This document shows positions 32,021 to 43,261 of a DNA stretch of 64,000 bases, piece by piece (position 1 is the first letter of the stretch; each line of letters begins with the position of its first letter). Source of the stretch: Notospermus geniculatus (Eukaryota > Nemertea > Pilidiophora > Heteronemertea > Lineidae); contig NMRB01000113.1 in NCBI GenBank assembly GCA_002633025.1, positions 556,302 through 620,301 on the forward strand. The letters are read 5' to 3'. The notes under the pieces were generated by a model. That model was not told the DNA's origin. It saw only the letters and a list, made by a program, of their open reading frames with translations, and did no database searches. Made by a program: the position numbers and the translations under genes.

Positions 32021-33650
32021 CTATTCCCACTTGTGTCCCATGTAAGGAACCTTTTCTGGATTAGGATACCATGACCTCACAATGTCAATGACACAGTTTG
32101 GCATAATGTCACGCTTGTGATGCACTAATTTCTTTCTCCCTGGACGTCGCTGTAATGCCAATGCTTTTCGTTCCAAGTACCTAGGGTCATTCCAAACTTC
32201 CCTGTGGTACATCATTGTCCAGAATTTCCTATAAGCGACCTTTCTCCGCCCAGAGTTCATTTCGTCTGGTTGAAATCTTTCTGTTTCCCACCAAAGTTGT
32301 TTGTTTTGATCGCTAGCTATGCACGGCCGGCAGTAACAATGGCCACATTCTTGTTGATTAGGGTCCTGGTCAATCCTGAAAGTGTTGTCACTCTCTGGAT
32401 CTGATGCAGCATCATTTTCTACCACAGCAGGAGCAAGATCTATAGCTATATTACTGGACAACATAAATCCGCGAATGAGTTCTTCTTGCTCACGAGTCAC
32501 CAAAATAGAGAATAAATGCCTATTGTCTTCACTGACTTCATTGACACTAGCGTCTTGATCACTTTGTTGTGTGGGTACATCAACAAGATCAATATCTATT
32601 TCATTAAAATCCATAAATCCTCGTATGTCTTCTTCTTGTTCTGGCATAATGTCACGCTTGTGATGCACTAATTTCTTTCTCCCTGGACGTCGCTGTAATG
32701 CCAATGCTTTTCGTTCCAAGTACCTAGGGTCATTTCAAACTTCCCTGTGGTACATCGTTGTCCAGAATTTCCTATAAGCGACCTTTCTCCGCCCAGAGTT
32801 CATTTCGTCTGGTTGAAATATTTCTGTTTCCCACCAAAGTTGTTTGTTTTGATCGCTAGCTATGCACGGCCGGCAGTAACAATGGCCACATTCTTGTTGA
32901 TTAGGGTCAATCCTGAAAGTGTTGTCACTCTCTGGATCTGATGCAGCATCATTTTCTACCACAGGAGGAGCAAGGTCTATAGCTATATTACTGGACAACA
33001 TAAATCCGCGAATGAGTTCTTCTTGCTCACGAGTCACCAAAATAGAGAATAAATGCCTATTGTCTTCACTGACTTCATTGACAATAGCGTCTTGATCACT
33101 TTGTTGTGTGGGTACATCAACAAGATCAATATCTATTTCATTAAAATCCATAAATCCTCGTATGTCTTCTGCTTGTTCAGGAGTCACCAAAATAGCGAAC
33201 ACATGTCTGTTGTCTGCATTCATTGCAGCGGGTACAGGTAGACGTACAGGTGCAAGCTCAATATCTATATCACTGAATAACATAAATCCTCGAATGATTT
33301 CTTCGTCTTCAAGAGTAACCAAAATAGCGAATACATGTTTGTTATTTTCTTCATTCATCTCACTGACACTATCGGTCTCTCGAACACTTTGTTGTGGAGG
33401 TACAGGAACAAGAGGAATATCCATTTCACTGAACAATATATATCCTCGAATCATTTCTTCTTGTTCAGGAGTCACCAAAATAGCAAATACACTTCTATTG
33501 TCTTCTCTCATCTCAGGTAAATGAGGTACATGTACAGGAGCAAGGTCTATGTCTATTTCACTGAAGATCATAAATCCTCGAATGTCTTCTTCTTGTTCCG
33601 GAGTCACTAACATAGCGAATACATGTGTGTCTTCATTGATCTCAGTGGTA
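32021..33650 (-). pseudogene. Acidic-repeat protein with a P2X7-tail-like C-terminus, disrupted
   Basis: The N-terminal part has five or more repeats of about 50 residues built on AILVTPEQEEDIRGFM and FSEIDIDLAPV. A Cys-rich patch follows (ECGHCYCRPCI), then RKVAYRKFWTMMYHREVWND and RDIMPNCVIDIVRSWYPNP ending VPYMGHKWE. The YR...RxxxPxCvvxxIRxxfP...Y pattern resembles the intracellular tail domain of P2X7 receptors, which is also found in stand-alone invertebrate proteins. No channel segments are present. A 543-bp in-frame tandem duplication repeats the C-terminal half. In the upper copy a TGG became TGA just after TTMYHREV (about 32735), and another stop (TAG) lies near 33661. The P2X7 link is tentative. 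Confidence 0.45.
32101..33187. repeat. 543-bp tandem duplication in the P2X7-tail-like gene
   Basis: GCATAATGTCACGC begins at 32101 and again at 32644. The unit is 181 codons, so frame is preserved, apart from the TGG to TGA change in one copy. Confidence 0.9.
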
Positions 33651-34008
33651 CTATCAACCTCCTAATCACTTTGTCGTTCAGTTGCTCCTGAAGAAGCTTG
33701 AAATTCAGAAACTGCCTCCATTTCCAGTGTTCTTCTGTAATCCCTATTGCAGTAGCCAATTTTTGTAGAATGAACGTTATCAGGAACAGCAGCATAATGG
33801 CCTCATTTAGCATGTGTAATTGGGACATCTACACGTCACAGTGCCAAGAAAAGATGTTCTTCTTTTGACATCAGGTGATATGACTAAACTTCTGAAGAAT
33901 TGACGTAAAGACTGTCTAGAGAATATCCTGATAGATCCCTTCAACAGACAAACTGGGGAATCATAGACCTTTTGGCTTCATTTAGAAAATATCACTCACA
34001 AAAGCAAC

Positions 34009-35714
34009 ATGCAACATTCTCTGTCTATTACACCAAACGTTGAAGGCCAACCAATGGATGAATCGAACCATGGTGGATCTACCGGTGGTGCTAGTGGGAT
34101 TCGGCCAAGTGCAAGACCAAAGAGTTTCAAAATAGATGTTCCTGGAGATGACCAAGTGAAGTTCTCAATTAGGGAGAAAATGCAGAAAGCCCGAAACTTT
34201 ATGATGAAAGAGACAGAACGTCCAGTGAACAATGCGATGATTCTGCAGAATGCATTGGATTATTGGATTATTCACCATCTTGACGAGGACTCAACACAGA
34301 ACATTCCAATGTACACGTCTGTAACAAGGGAAGATGTCAATCAGGACATATTCGTTGTCAGCAAGGATGCCCTTGAGAAGTCCATTGAAATTGCTGAACG
34401 CCATGGGAGACTTTGTGATGCGAAGTTATCAATAATTAACACTCAATATAGAGGACATGCAGTTAAAACCAAGCTTGGGTGCAAACGGCGGCATGGACAT
34501 CATCAATATCGGTGGGTGTCATCTCCTTACCTCCCAGACAAGGAGCTCCTTGTGAACAAAAGGATAGCCCACGGATATCTTTCGAGTGGCATACTGCCAG
34601 TGATGTACCACAGATTCATGACTGCTTGTGGTTTGGGTTGTATTTCCCAGAAAAAAAGGGATAACTTTTTGAACAATTCATACTATCAGTGCACAGAAGA
34701 TGAAGAAAAGGCAAGCACGAACGATGCTCTTCTTGAGGAAGTGGGGATGTACGAAGATCTGTCTGGTATAGACCTCGCAACAGATGCCCGCCATGGATGG
34801 AGGAAGAACGCCAAGGATACGAGTGTGGTTGGAATGGGTGACAGAACGCAAAAGGTCCTAAGATGTGAACATGTCACAAAGGCCGATGATCCAGTCACAC
34901 AACGACATGAACTCATTGGTACCAAACGAATATATGATTATATTCAACACTGTGAAGATAATGAAGGGCTTCAAATAAATGTTCACTGCCATGATTTCAA
35001 CACGGCGGTTAACAAATATGTTAGCCAGCTGGAGTGCACCACGAACCAGAATGACACATGGCATGCTGTCAAAAACATTGCCAAATCGGTGGACAGTGTT
35101 GCATCTGGTAGAAAAAGAGATCACGGGAAGACATGGCATGACCAGTTGAGTGACAAGCCAAAAGCAATTGCTTCTCACGTCACTGGGCTATTCGCAATTG
35201 TGAAGAGGATACCACCAAACTCCGTCATATGCTGGATAACGCTGTCAGTCATTACATGAATAATCATGAGGCATGTTCACCCACTTCCCGCTGCAGGACT
35301 GACGCAAATTATGAACCATCCCGCATTGTAGTGACAAATGCAAAAGCTCAGGAGCTCCTTCGGTCAGCCATTCACAAGTCAACAGTATATAAGTATCCCC
35401 AGAGTTACATTCATTGTCGAGACACTTTCTTCGTTGAGTCATTCAACAATGTTATGAACATCTTTCAAGATAAACGGATTTCATTTGGTGACAAGCAATA
35501 CAAATTACGAGCAAACCTTGCAGTATGTCACTGGAACGAAAATGCCGGACGCAGGTATACGAGTACATGGTCACCATCACAAGGTCGTGAGGGAGAGCGA
35601 ATAAAACGGACTAAAAACTATGTGAAATGCACATATCGCTACCGGGATTCGATCTGGACCCGTGTTGTAGACCAATTATTCAGTGATGATGCCCAGGGTG
35701 TGTCAAACAGTTAG
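34009..35714 (+). pseudogene. Second, divergent Kolobok-type transposase with one frameshift
   Basis: The first 416 codons contain RWVSSPYLPDKELLVNKRIA, GYLSSGILPVMYHRF, LATDARHGWRKNAKD, NVHCHDFNTAVNKYV and DTWHAVKNIAKSV. After a break near 35180 another frame continues LRHMLDNAVSHYMNNHEAC, RDTFFVESFNNVMNIFQDKR and ends QGVSNS. Every motif has a counterpart in the 28549-31011 protein, but overall similarity is only moderate, so this is a separate family. A single-base loss in CACGTCACTGGGC explains the break; the rest is clean. It lies in the TTAA-bounded element 31265-36152, which it presumably mobilised. Confidence 0.75.
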
Positions 35715-36204
35715 GTCAAAGTGTGATGTATTAACATTCTAAAACTGTGGAATCATTCTTGTCATGTTGTTGACACAACACTGGAGGATATTTTCGGTTG
35801 ATTCTTGCTAGTGAGGTGACACTATTAAAACTGTGGATAAAGCTAGACTCTAGGAGAAACTGGTTTTAACCATCAAAGGGTAAATTAAGAGATCACGATT
35901 CTGATTTTATTAGTTACATGTACCAATTCATCAATATTTTACAAATTTGCTGTAGGCCAAATCTTTTAGCGCGTGTAATGCAATATGATACTGATGACAA
36001 AGTGACTGTTTTTGTTTGTAATAAACACAGCCACTTAGAGCTGTCATCTTGAATTATCCGTGGCCTATTAAAAACCCTGCATCTAGTGCATGAAGGCGGG
36101 CCTACAGTAATTGCTTTCCACCCGGAGTTTGGCTTGCTCTGAATACCGGTCTTTAAACAACCGCAGATTCACCAGTATTCTGGGTTCATTGGCTGCCACA
36201 AGAC

Positions 36205-36266
36205 TTAAAACAAATTATGCCCTGTACTCTATAATAACATGCATTAAAACATGCCCAAATAGCTAA
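36205..36266. repeat. 62-bp micro-inversion within copy 3
   Basis: The stretch from ACTTAAAACAAATTATGCCC to CCCAAATAGCT is the reverse complement of the matching stretch in copy 2 (about 24075-24131), while both flanks are in direct orientation. Confidence 0.8.
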
Positions 36267-36395
36267 CATGCCTCACTCTGATTATACAGTGATTTCAAAT
36301 CCTTTAATAATCCCATGTCGTCATTCAGACATTGCAACCGCAAAGGGATGGCAACAAACTTCAATATCACGGGAAGCATCGGAAATGGGTCCCAA

Positions 36396-37909
36396 CATCC
36401 ATCAAAAAGCACTAAAACATGTTGCTAACTCATTCCCGCCATTTTGGAAAAGTGTATTTATGGCATGGGCCGAAATAAAGCCCGAAGAACCACAAACTCC
36501 GGTAGATTTCCTATCTCAGCCGCTATGGTATAACTCATTTTTTGGGGACACGCGGGAAACGTTTAATAGAAGTTTATACTTAAGGGGGCTACTGTATGTA
36601 AACGATTTTTTTAATGAAGTGGGGGAAATCCTCACATACCAAGAATTTGGGACTAAGTTCGGGTTCGATATCAACTTTCTAATCTATCACAATATCTGTA
36701 GGTCCATCCCCAAATGTTGGAAACAGAGAATAGCCAATTTCGGAAGCAACCTTGATAATATTTCTATATGCCACAACATTAAAAAATTGAAGCAATTGGA
36801 TAAGCCTACAAACTTTTTCTACTGGAAAATAATTGACCAAAAACCTATACCGGAGAGCAAAGCAAAAGCTAAATGGACAGAATTGTTAGGGATTCAAGAA
36901 AATGATTGGCAAACGTATTATTCAAGTTGTTTTTCCGTAACAAAAGACACAAAATTACAAGCATTCCATTTCAAGATCGTACACCACATGGTAGCCACCA
37001 ATAGAGAACTCTATAAAATGAAACTTGTCTGTAACTGACAGGTGCAGCTTTTGCGATATTAATCGGGAAACAACTTTACATCTCCTTTTCGAATGTCCCA
37101 TTGTAAAAACCTTCTGGTTACAGTTGAGAGAATGGCTATTTTTACGTAATCTCAACTTAAGTATTGACCCAAAAGACGTTATTTTTGGAAATGATAGAGA
37201 CAACCCATTTGTCCAAATCATTAGATTATTTGCAAAGTACTTCATATACACTTCGAAACAAAATAGCTCTACGCCTACAATTACTGCCTTTCTGCCAATC
37301 CTAAAATCACACATAAGAGTTGATAAACTGGCCTCAAATCGTCAGTGGCCAGCCATTCTATTGTAAGGCTGCTTTTCCGCGGGGCGTTTGCGGGCGCGGA
37401 ATGGGAGGCGGGCGCGGGTGGACTAAATCGATCCAACGTATTTCCGTTAGCTGTTTCGCACGCACCCGCTCCCGCCACCGGGACCGTGTCCGCGGACGCC
37501 TCGTGTAGGGGCGGCTTAGGGCTGCGCGTGCCGGGCTTCCGGGGGGTGAGGGCGACAGGTTGTATGCGAAAACGTCGCTTTTGCGTCCGCTCTCCGGGTG
37601 TCCGGTGGACCGGCCTAGGGGCGACTTTCTGTCGGAGCTTTTCCGTGCGCGGGGGCACTGTTGGTTTTCGCGTCGTCGGTGACACTCCGAGCACAGTGGC
37701 GGGCGGTGCTTATCGGGCGTCACCGCGCGGGGGNGGGGGGGGGCTCCCTAAGACCATTACAGTGCTTGTACATGTAGTCTGTATGGGGAAAAAAACTGCA
37801 GAGGAGAACCCCGGGGGGAGGGGGGTCTTCTTTCCTTCTTTTCATTGTATGTTTACGCATTATGTAAAATTTTATTTTGAAAATCAATAAAAATCTAAAT
37901 AAAAAAAAA
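36396..37909 (+). mobile_element. 5'-truncated L1-Tx1-like LINE with target duplication
   Basis: A 14-bp duplication (GAAATGGGTCCCAA) lies at 36382-36395 and 37910-37923; copy 1 has the single site near 14638. The element ends in an A-rich tail after AATAAA. The open frame 36397-37038 encodes the region after the reverse transcriptase core (LSQPLWYNSFFGD, LRGLLYVNDFFNEVGEILTY). It shifts frame near 37027 and continues DRCSFCDINRETTLHLLFECP, a zf-RVT-type CxxC...HxxxxC finger. A GC-rich 3' untranslated part with an N in a G run (37734) follows. The reverse-transcriptase and endonuclease domains are absent. Confidence 0.8.
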
Positions 37910-38191
37910 GAAATGGGTCCCAATTTCGGCACCGAACCGTCATGCACTATTGCTTTCATCAGCTTTCCAAATGAATAAACATCACTTGAATCTGTCTGAG
38001 CTTGTCCTGAAGGAACCCTCAACTCCCAAGCCGCATTTAGGGCCATATTCATGAAGGGTGTTTAGCCTGAACAGCGTACAAATTCTGCATTACACAGGTT
38101 AAAGGCCTAGAAAACTATTGTCTGATGTCTGTATGGTGCTTTACCAGAGGCGTTCAACTGCAGAATAACCACACGCGTACTTTCCTGCGTC

Positions 38192-39320
38192 TAAAGCCTC
38201 GCTTATGTCGCACTAACGTACAGTCAGAACTAGTTCGCAACTGATAATCGGCGCGTAGATGGAACTAATTAGTCACAACTACTAGGTGACATACGCTCTC
38301 GGGCGTCAGAGAGTAACTAGTTGCCAACTAGTTGGAAACTAAAATATCCAGATCCTGAAAGTATGTTCAACTTCAGCGACTAGTTGACAACTGTATCCTG
38401 AAGACAGCCAATGAAATTCGCTTTACATTCCACGTGGCCTAACGTGACCACGTGACCTAATCCAGGGTTCATACAGGTGCTTGAAATCCTTGAATATCAA
38501 TGAATTTTAGGAATAATATCTCCAGGACCTGGAATATCCTTGAATTCTGACATCTTTAAAATGTCAATGAAAGTCCTTATATTTTCATCATTGCTGACAA
38601 TGAATGGCATCGTTCATGCGTTGATTATTTGCTCATTCTTTCCGAAGTTTTGATGTCTCTGGGGTTTTGTTTTGTCAAGATGCCGGGAAATACCCACCCT
38701 GGCATACAAATTTGACGAAAATGTCCTTGAATTTTGCTGAAATCAGACCTTGAAAGTCCTTAAAAAGTCCTTGAAATTTGAGAGCCTAAAGGTGTACGAA
38801 CCCTGTAATCACCACGTTACTTAAAATCAAAGGAAATCTGTGTCGACATAAGCATTCAAAAGACGTCTAAAGCCTCGCTTATGTCGCACTAACGTACAGT
38901 CAGAACTAGTTCGCAACTGATAATCGGCGCGTAGATGGAACTAATTAGTCACAACTACTAGGTGACATACGCTCTCGGGCGTCAGAGAGTAACTAGTTGC
39001 CAACTAGTTGGAAACTAAAATATCCAGATCCTGAAAGTATGTTCAACTTCAGCGACTAGTTGACAACTGTATCCTGAAGACAGCCAATGAAATTCGCTTT
39101 ACATTCCACGTGGCCTAACGTGACCACGTGACCTAATCACCACGTTACTTAAAATCAAAGGAAATCTGTGTCGACATAAGCATTCAAAAGACGGCGATAA
39201 ACTAGTTCCAGGCAGTTGCGACCGATCGGTATTTTTCTACTCGGTGGCGACATAAGTTACCAGTTGCAATTTGTTGACGCTGTTTCTGTCACAGCGTAGG
39301 GCGCCATAAGCGAGGCTTTA
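38192..39320. mobile_element. MITE with TAAAGCCTCGCTTATGTCG ends, partly duplicated in tandem
   Basis: The ends are TAAAGCCTCGCTTATGTCG and its near reverse complement, with GTC on both flanks (38189-38191, 39321-39323). The left part occurs twice (starting at 38192 and 38869). Relatives lie at 56095-56456 and 56564-56742. Confidence 0.8.
38463..38805. mobile_element. Small TIR element (CAGGGTTCATACA), TAATC duplication
   Basis: CAGGGTTCATACA faces TGTACGAACCCTG, with TAATC at 38458-38462 and 38806-38810. The tandem partner copy near 39130 shows the empty site (GACCTAATCACCACG). The interior is rich in CTTGAAAT-type repeats. Confidence 0.75.
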
Positions 39321-40167
39321 GTCCAAGAGGACAAAGGAAAAGTTAAACGATCAGGCAGGCTTGTCTAGAATTTGTCCAACACTTTCTTTTGTCCTCCCAC
39401 ACTGAGACGCAGGAAAGTTAGACGCGTGTGATCATCTTGTGGGTAAATGCCAGAGATCAGGCAGCATACAGAAGACAGAACAATAGTTTTCTAGGCCTTT
39501 AACCTGTGTAATGCAGAATTTGTACGCTGATTAGGCAAAACACCCTTTATGAATATGGCCCCTAATGTTTAATGGCATACTGGTACACTTTACTTTCCTC
39601 ATCAGACAGAAAATATCGTCTTGGACACTTCTTCAACGTTGCTTTTCCGAAGTCAATTATCTCTGGACGCTTCTGCAAAGTTATCAATACATTTTTGGCA
39701 TGCAGGTCATTGTGGAGTATGCCACGACTATGGATAAATGATAAAGCATTTGCTATGTCTGCACATATTAAAATCCACTCCGTTTCACTGAAGCTGTGTC
39801 CCTTAAAGATAATGTATCACGGTATTTTTGCGGGCCACAAAATTCATTGTTTATTTACATTTTGTTTGTGTATGTCCAGGCTTTCTTTATCTTATGAGCA
39901 ATTTGGAGGAACTTTCAGGCATAGGGTGCTTGCGTCCTCAAATATCTGACATCAGGACTGCACACACGAGGAGGCCTGTTTATACGAGGTGGTATGTGTA
40001 TACGCCTACATGTATTTAGATGGACATGTGAGTGACCTGGGAAGTAGGGCGTATGGTTGTGATTTCCATTTCGTTGATGGTTGTTGTTGGTGTACTTTGG
40101 AGGTGTTTAACATTGTTGTAGTTGGAAACGGAGAGATTGTGGATTCGTAGGCACGGTCGACCTGCAC

Positions 40168-41327
40168 TTTTTATTATTATTATTATTATAAATTATTTTA
40201 AAGTGCTAAATAATGTTGTACATTTACAAAGCACTGTACAAGAAGTAGAGAAGGCATTAAAAATCGACAAGTAATAATATAAGAAATAGTAGTAGGAATG
40301 GTAATAACAATAATAATAATGATTTAAACATTTTGCGATAAAATTGAAGGAGTAAGACATTTGGCTGTGCTCAGTTAAGATACTTCAAAAATAAAAATGT
40401 TTTCAGTCGACGCTTGAATATCGCTGTGTCAGTGAGGGCACGCAAAGACTCGGGCAAAGTGTTCCATAGCCTCGGCGCAACAACCCTGAGGCTGCGGTCA
40501 CCAAAGACACCCTTGGCACGTGGAATGGACAATGTCCATGGGTCAGTGGATGACCGCAGCTGGCGCCGAGGCTGATGGAGGCTCACCAGATCTTGCATAT
40601 ACCGGGGACACAGTGGGTCATGAATGGCCCGGTGAGTCATAAGCAATGTCTTGTATTCAATGCGTGCCCTCACTGGCAACCAGTGTAGATGTTTCAGGAC
40701 GGGCGTGATGTGTTCACGTTTCTTCGTTCCCGTCAATAAGCGCGCTGACGCATTTTGAGCCTTCTGGAGGCGCTCCACCTCACAGTCAGGTAATCCCAGT
40801 AGGAGCCCATTTTGGAAGTCAAGTCTTGAAGTGACCAGGGCGTTTAAAACCCTGGCACAGGTTGTGTCATCAAGGTACCTCCTTATTTTGGAGATGCGTT
40901 TGATCTGATAGTACACACCCTGGACCACTTTAGACACTTGGCTTGACATCGACATATGTTCGTCAAAGAGGGCTCCAAGATTGCGGACTTGTTGTGATAC
41001 CTGTAATGAGCTGGTGCCAATTTGTTTTGTTGGGAGTGGCCTTAAGCGATGTATTTTCCTTCGAGGGGCAATGATGAGAATTTCAGTTTTGTCATCATTG
41101 CCCTTCAAATGGTTGGGAGACAGCCACTCTCTAACAGCCCTGACACATGTCTCAGCCTTCCCCACAGTGTCAGGTTTACAGATGTCTTCTGAACAGAAAG
41201 AGCAAATATCTTCATTGCAATGATCTTGTTGCTGTATGACAAGGTTTTCTCGGTTTTCTCTTGAATAACCTTTGTCATCTGTCCGGAGATGTTGACCTGG
41301 AAAAGAAGAAAGATACTTGCCGTACAT
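40168..41327 (-). pseudogene. 5'-truncated CR1/L2-like LINE (RT C-terminal part)
   Basis: A 318-codon frame (41327-40371) covers the end of a reverse transcriptase and its C-terminal region: WLSPNHLKGNDDKTEILI, VRNLGALFDEHMSMSSQVSK, RRYLDDTTCARVLNALVTSR, LLLGLPDCEVERLQKAQNAS, LKHLHWLPVRARIEYK and LWNTLPESLRA. These are hallmarks of CR1/L2-clade non-LTR elements. The YxDD core lies upstream and is missing. The 3' end on this strand is a (TAA)n tail (40168-40190), typical of the group. The frame is open, so the copy is fairly young. Confidence 0.75.
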
Positions 41328-41348
41328 GTTTTGTGATACGGTACTAAG

Positions 41349-41792
41349 GCCCGTATTCTGAAAGTATCACTTGACACTCAATGAGTGCCACTCAATACTC
41401 AATGAGTGAACGATCTACCTCACACTTGAACCTTTCAGAGACCTCACTCACACTCACCGACGATGAGTTCGGGAGACGTTTCAGATTAACCAAAGCTCAT
41501 TAAGTGTGAGTGGTCCCTCAAATTATTGAGGTCACACTCACACTCGTACTGGCAATACAAAACCAGTGTGCACACTGAAGACCAACTATTACTCAAGGGG
41601 CACTTGACTTCGTGACAGTTGAGTGACCTCTGTGAATCTAAGAATATGGATCACTCATTAAGTGTGAGTGGTCCCTCAAATTATTGAGGTCACACTCACA
41701 CTCGTACTTGAGTGTCCCTTGGGCCACACTTGAGTGACACTCACTTGAGTATGAGTGGAGTGTGAGTGTGAGTGAGCTTTCAGAATACGGGC
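41349..41792. mobile_element. MITE with GGCCCGTATTCTGAAAG ends
   Basis: Left GGCCCGTATTCTGAAAG pairs with right CTTTCAGAATACGGGC. The interior holds two copies of a 48-bp stretch (AGTGTGAGTGGTCCCTCAAA...) at about 41500 and 41656 and many CACTCA motifs. TAAG-like flanks suggest a 4-bp duplication that is not exact. Confidence 0.75.
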
Positions 41793-41800
41793 GTAAGTTT

Positions 41801-41912
41801 TTTTTGGCAATTTCTTTGGCAGGTTTCTTTGGCAATTGGTTTTGACAATTTCTCTGGCAAGTTTTTTGGCAATATCTTTGCAAGTTCTTTGGTAACTTCT
41901 TTGGTACGGTAA
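41801..41912. repeat. Short tandem repeat of TTTGGCAA type
   Basis: Degenerate copies of TTCTTTGGCAA(G) give an artificial Lys/Pro-rich frame on the minus strand. Confidence 0.7.
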
Positions 41913-41999
41913 GGACTTAGCAGCCTTACTATTCACCAACTTCTTCGACTGAGGAACCGCCAAGACAGGACGTCTGCAAAGAAAAGAACAAAGAAAGCA

Positions 42000-42440
42000 C
42001 ATCAAGATTTTTGATGACTAATTTTTAATGTCTCTCGTACAGAACATTCACTAAAATGTACTAATCTGCCCTGTCGCCCGGCCTGCATCTGCATCTTTGA
42101 TAATACATTTGCATTATCAAAGAGACGATGATAGCTATAGGCTACATGTATCTTATAGACCAGGGGCTTTGCAATGACATCGTCATCCTGGTGGTCATTC
42201 TGAAGGGCAGGTGCAGAGCGGTGGTAGCCGAACATGACCAGGCCTTTCAATTGCATGGGAAGCTTTAAACCCTCTATTTTTCAGTCCATTTTGGAAATGT
42301 AGTGATGTCACGACTTTCGGATCTAACTCCAATGGGCTATCCAGAATATACATGTAGTTCAACCTCTCGATAATAGGGGTCTCTACTGTACTATAAGTTT
42401 TGCTATCCACTTTCTGTTTCGTGAGTTTCATTGTTTATCA
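42000..42440 (-). other. Open frames of unknown meaning
   Basis: Two overlapping minus frames (42256-42002 and 42431-42195) look moderately protein-like, but I recognise no domain, start context or splice pattern. No other feature seen here. Confidence 0.2.
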
Positions 42441-42462
42441 GTTCTTTGGGAAGTTTGACCTT

Positions 42463-42742
42463 GTCCTCTGACCTTGACCTTGACCTATGATCATCAGGGT
42501 TATTACATAATCGAAATTGGCATCTCCTAAATAACCTAAATATGGGTTTTATCAAACCTCCACTGCTACCACAGACAGAGACATTTCAAATTATCAAGTT
42601 TGACCTTGACCTGATCATCAAGGTCATTGTATAATCGAAATGGGCACGCTCAATAACCTAAGCGTGGGTGATATCATGTCTCTACCTCAACCACGGGCAG
42701 AGATATTGCTAATTATCAAGTTATCAAGAAAATTATCAAGAA
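42463..42742. repeat. Dispersed repeat with TGACCTTGACCT motif, two tandem units
   Basis: Two related units (TTGACCTTGACCT...ATCATCAAGGTCATT...ATAATCGAAAT) lie side by side. A third relative is at 62930-63065. Confidence 0.75.
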
Positions 42743-43260
42743 AATATCAAAATCTCATGATGTCTCAATCACCCGGACACATGAGGATTTTACCACAGTC
42801 CTGTCCTTGGATAAGCAGGCATGAATTTAGACTTGATCAGTTGACATTGTGGCAAGTAATCTCGAAATATCAAATTTCGTGATATCAAACGTCGATATCA
42901 CCATAACCCAAAAATCTCAGATAAAAAATAATCAGCTCATTTGATTTCTAGGATATAAAAACCAAAGGGTAGAACTTGTTTCTATTGCTCTAGGTGTTAA
43001 CTGGTTATGGGAGCCGATTTGTGCCATCCCTAAGAGAGTGATGGACAAAATATCAAGTCTGATATGATGATTACGTCAATGATGGAGGCATCTGAGGTTG
43101 AAAATGATTAGATCACTTTTTCTGCCTGTTTCTGCCTGTAAGTGACGCTCCTCTGTTTGATAACAACTCATTTTTAAGTTTCTGAACAGTCCACTTTCCA
43201 TACTCTGCCATGTTGCAAACAGTGACACTAGGACTTATAGTACAGAAGAACCATCTGGAG
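42743..43260. other. No gene seen
   Basis: AT-rich sequence without a recognised exon or repeat boundary. Confidence 0.45.
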
Positions 43261-43261
43261 G

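Larger units (their letters stand above)
31265..36152. mobile_element. 4.9-kb Kolobok element with two divergent genes
   Basis: TTAA at 31261-31264 and 36153-36156 flanks an element starting AGACCGGTAT and ending ATACCGGTCT. Inside, a Kolobok-type transposase gene (plus, 34009-35714) and a gene with P2X7-tail-like features (minus, 32021-33650) diverge from a shared interval at about 33830-34008. The first 750 bp (31275-32020) and last 430 bp hold no recognised gene. The element separates copy 2 from copy 3 of the duplicated unit. Confidence 0.8.
38040..39562. mobile_element. MITE with GGGCCATATTCATGAAG ends, TA duplication, nested insert
   Basis: The ends pair over about 80 bp, flanked by TA (38038-38039 and 39563-39564). 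Copies 1 and 2 show the empty site (CATGTAATGTTTAATGG). The inner arms continue the inverted repeat up to a second element at 38192-39320, so the original MITE was about 390 bp. Confidence 0.8.
36157..39812. repeat. Large duplicated unit, copy 3 (partial, interrupted)
   Basis: Left-end and kinase-region sequence of the unit recurs in three blocks (36157-36395, 37910-38039, 39563-39812), separated by a LINE and a nested MITE. It begins immediately after the TTAA of the Kolobok element. Homology ends near 39812 (CTGTGTCCCTTAAA). Confidence 0.8.
37910..39812 (-). pseudogene. Protein-kinase-like fragment (copy 3, split)
   Basis: 37920-38039 matches the APE-side part (SSDVYSFGKLMKAIVHDG), and 39570-39800 matches the catalytic-loop side read on the minus strand. 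The MITE at 38040-39562 sits between them at a TA. Confidence 0.6.

Noticed and set aside
34686-35442. Minus-strand frames opposite the Kolobok transposase
   Set aside because: They are shadows of the transposase coding strand without recognisable domains.
36157-36200. Copies 1-3 as complete Kolobok elements with their own TIRs
   Set aside because: A TTAA occurs at the left edge of copies 2 and 3, but the sequences next to candidate right-hand TTAA sites do not pair with the left end.
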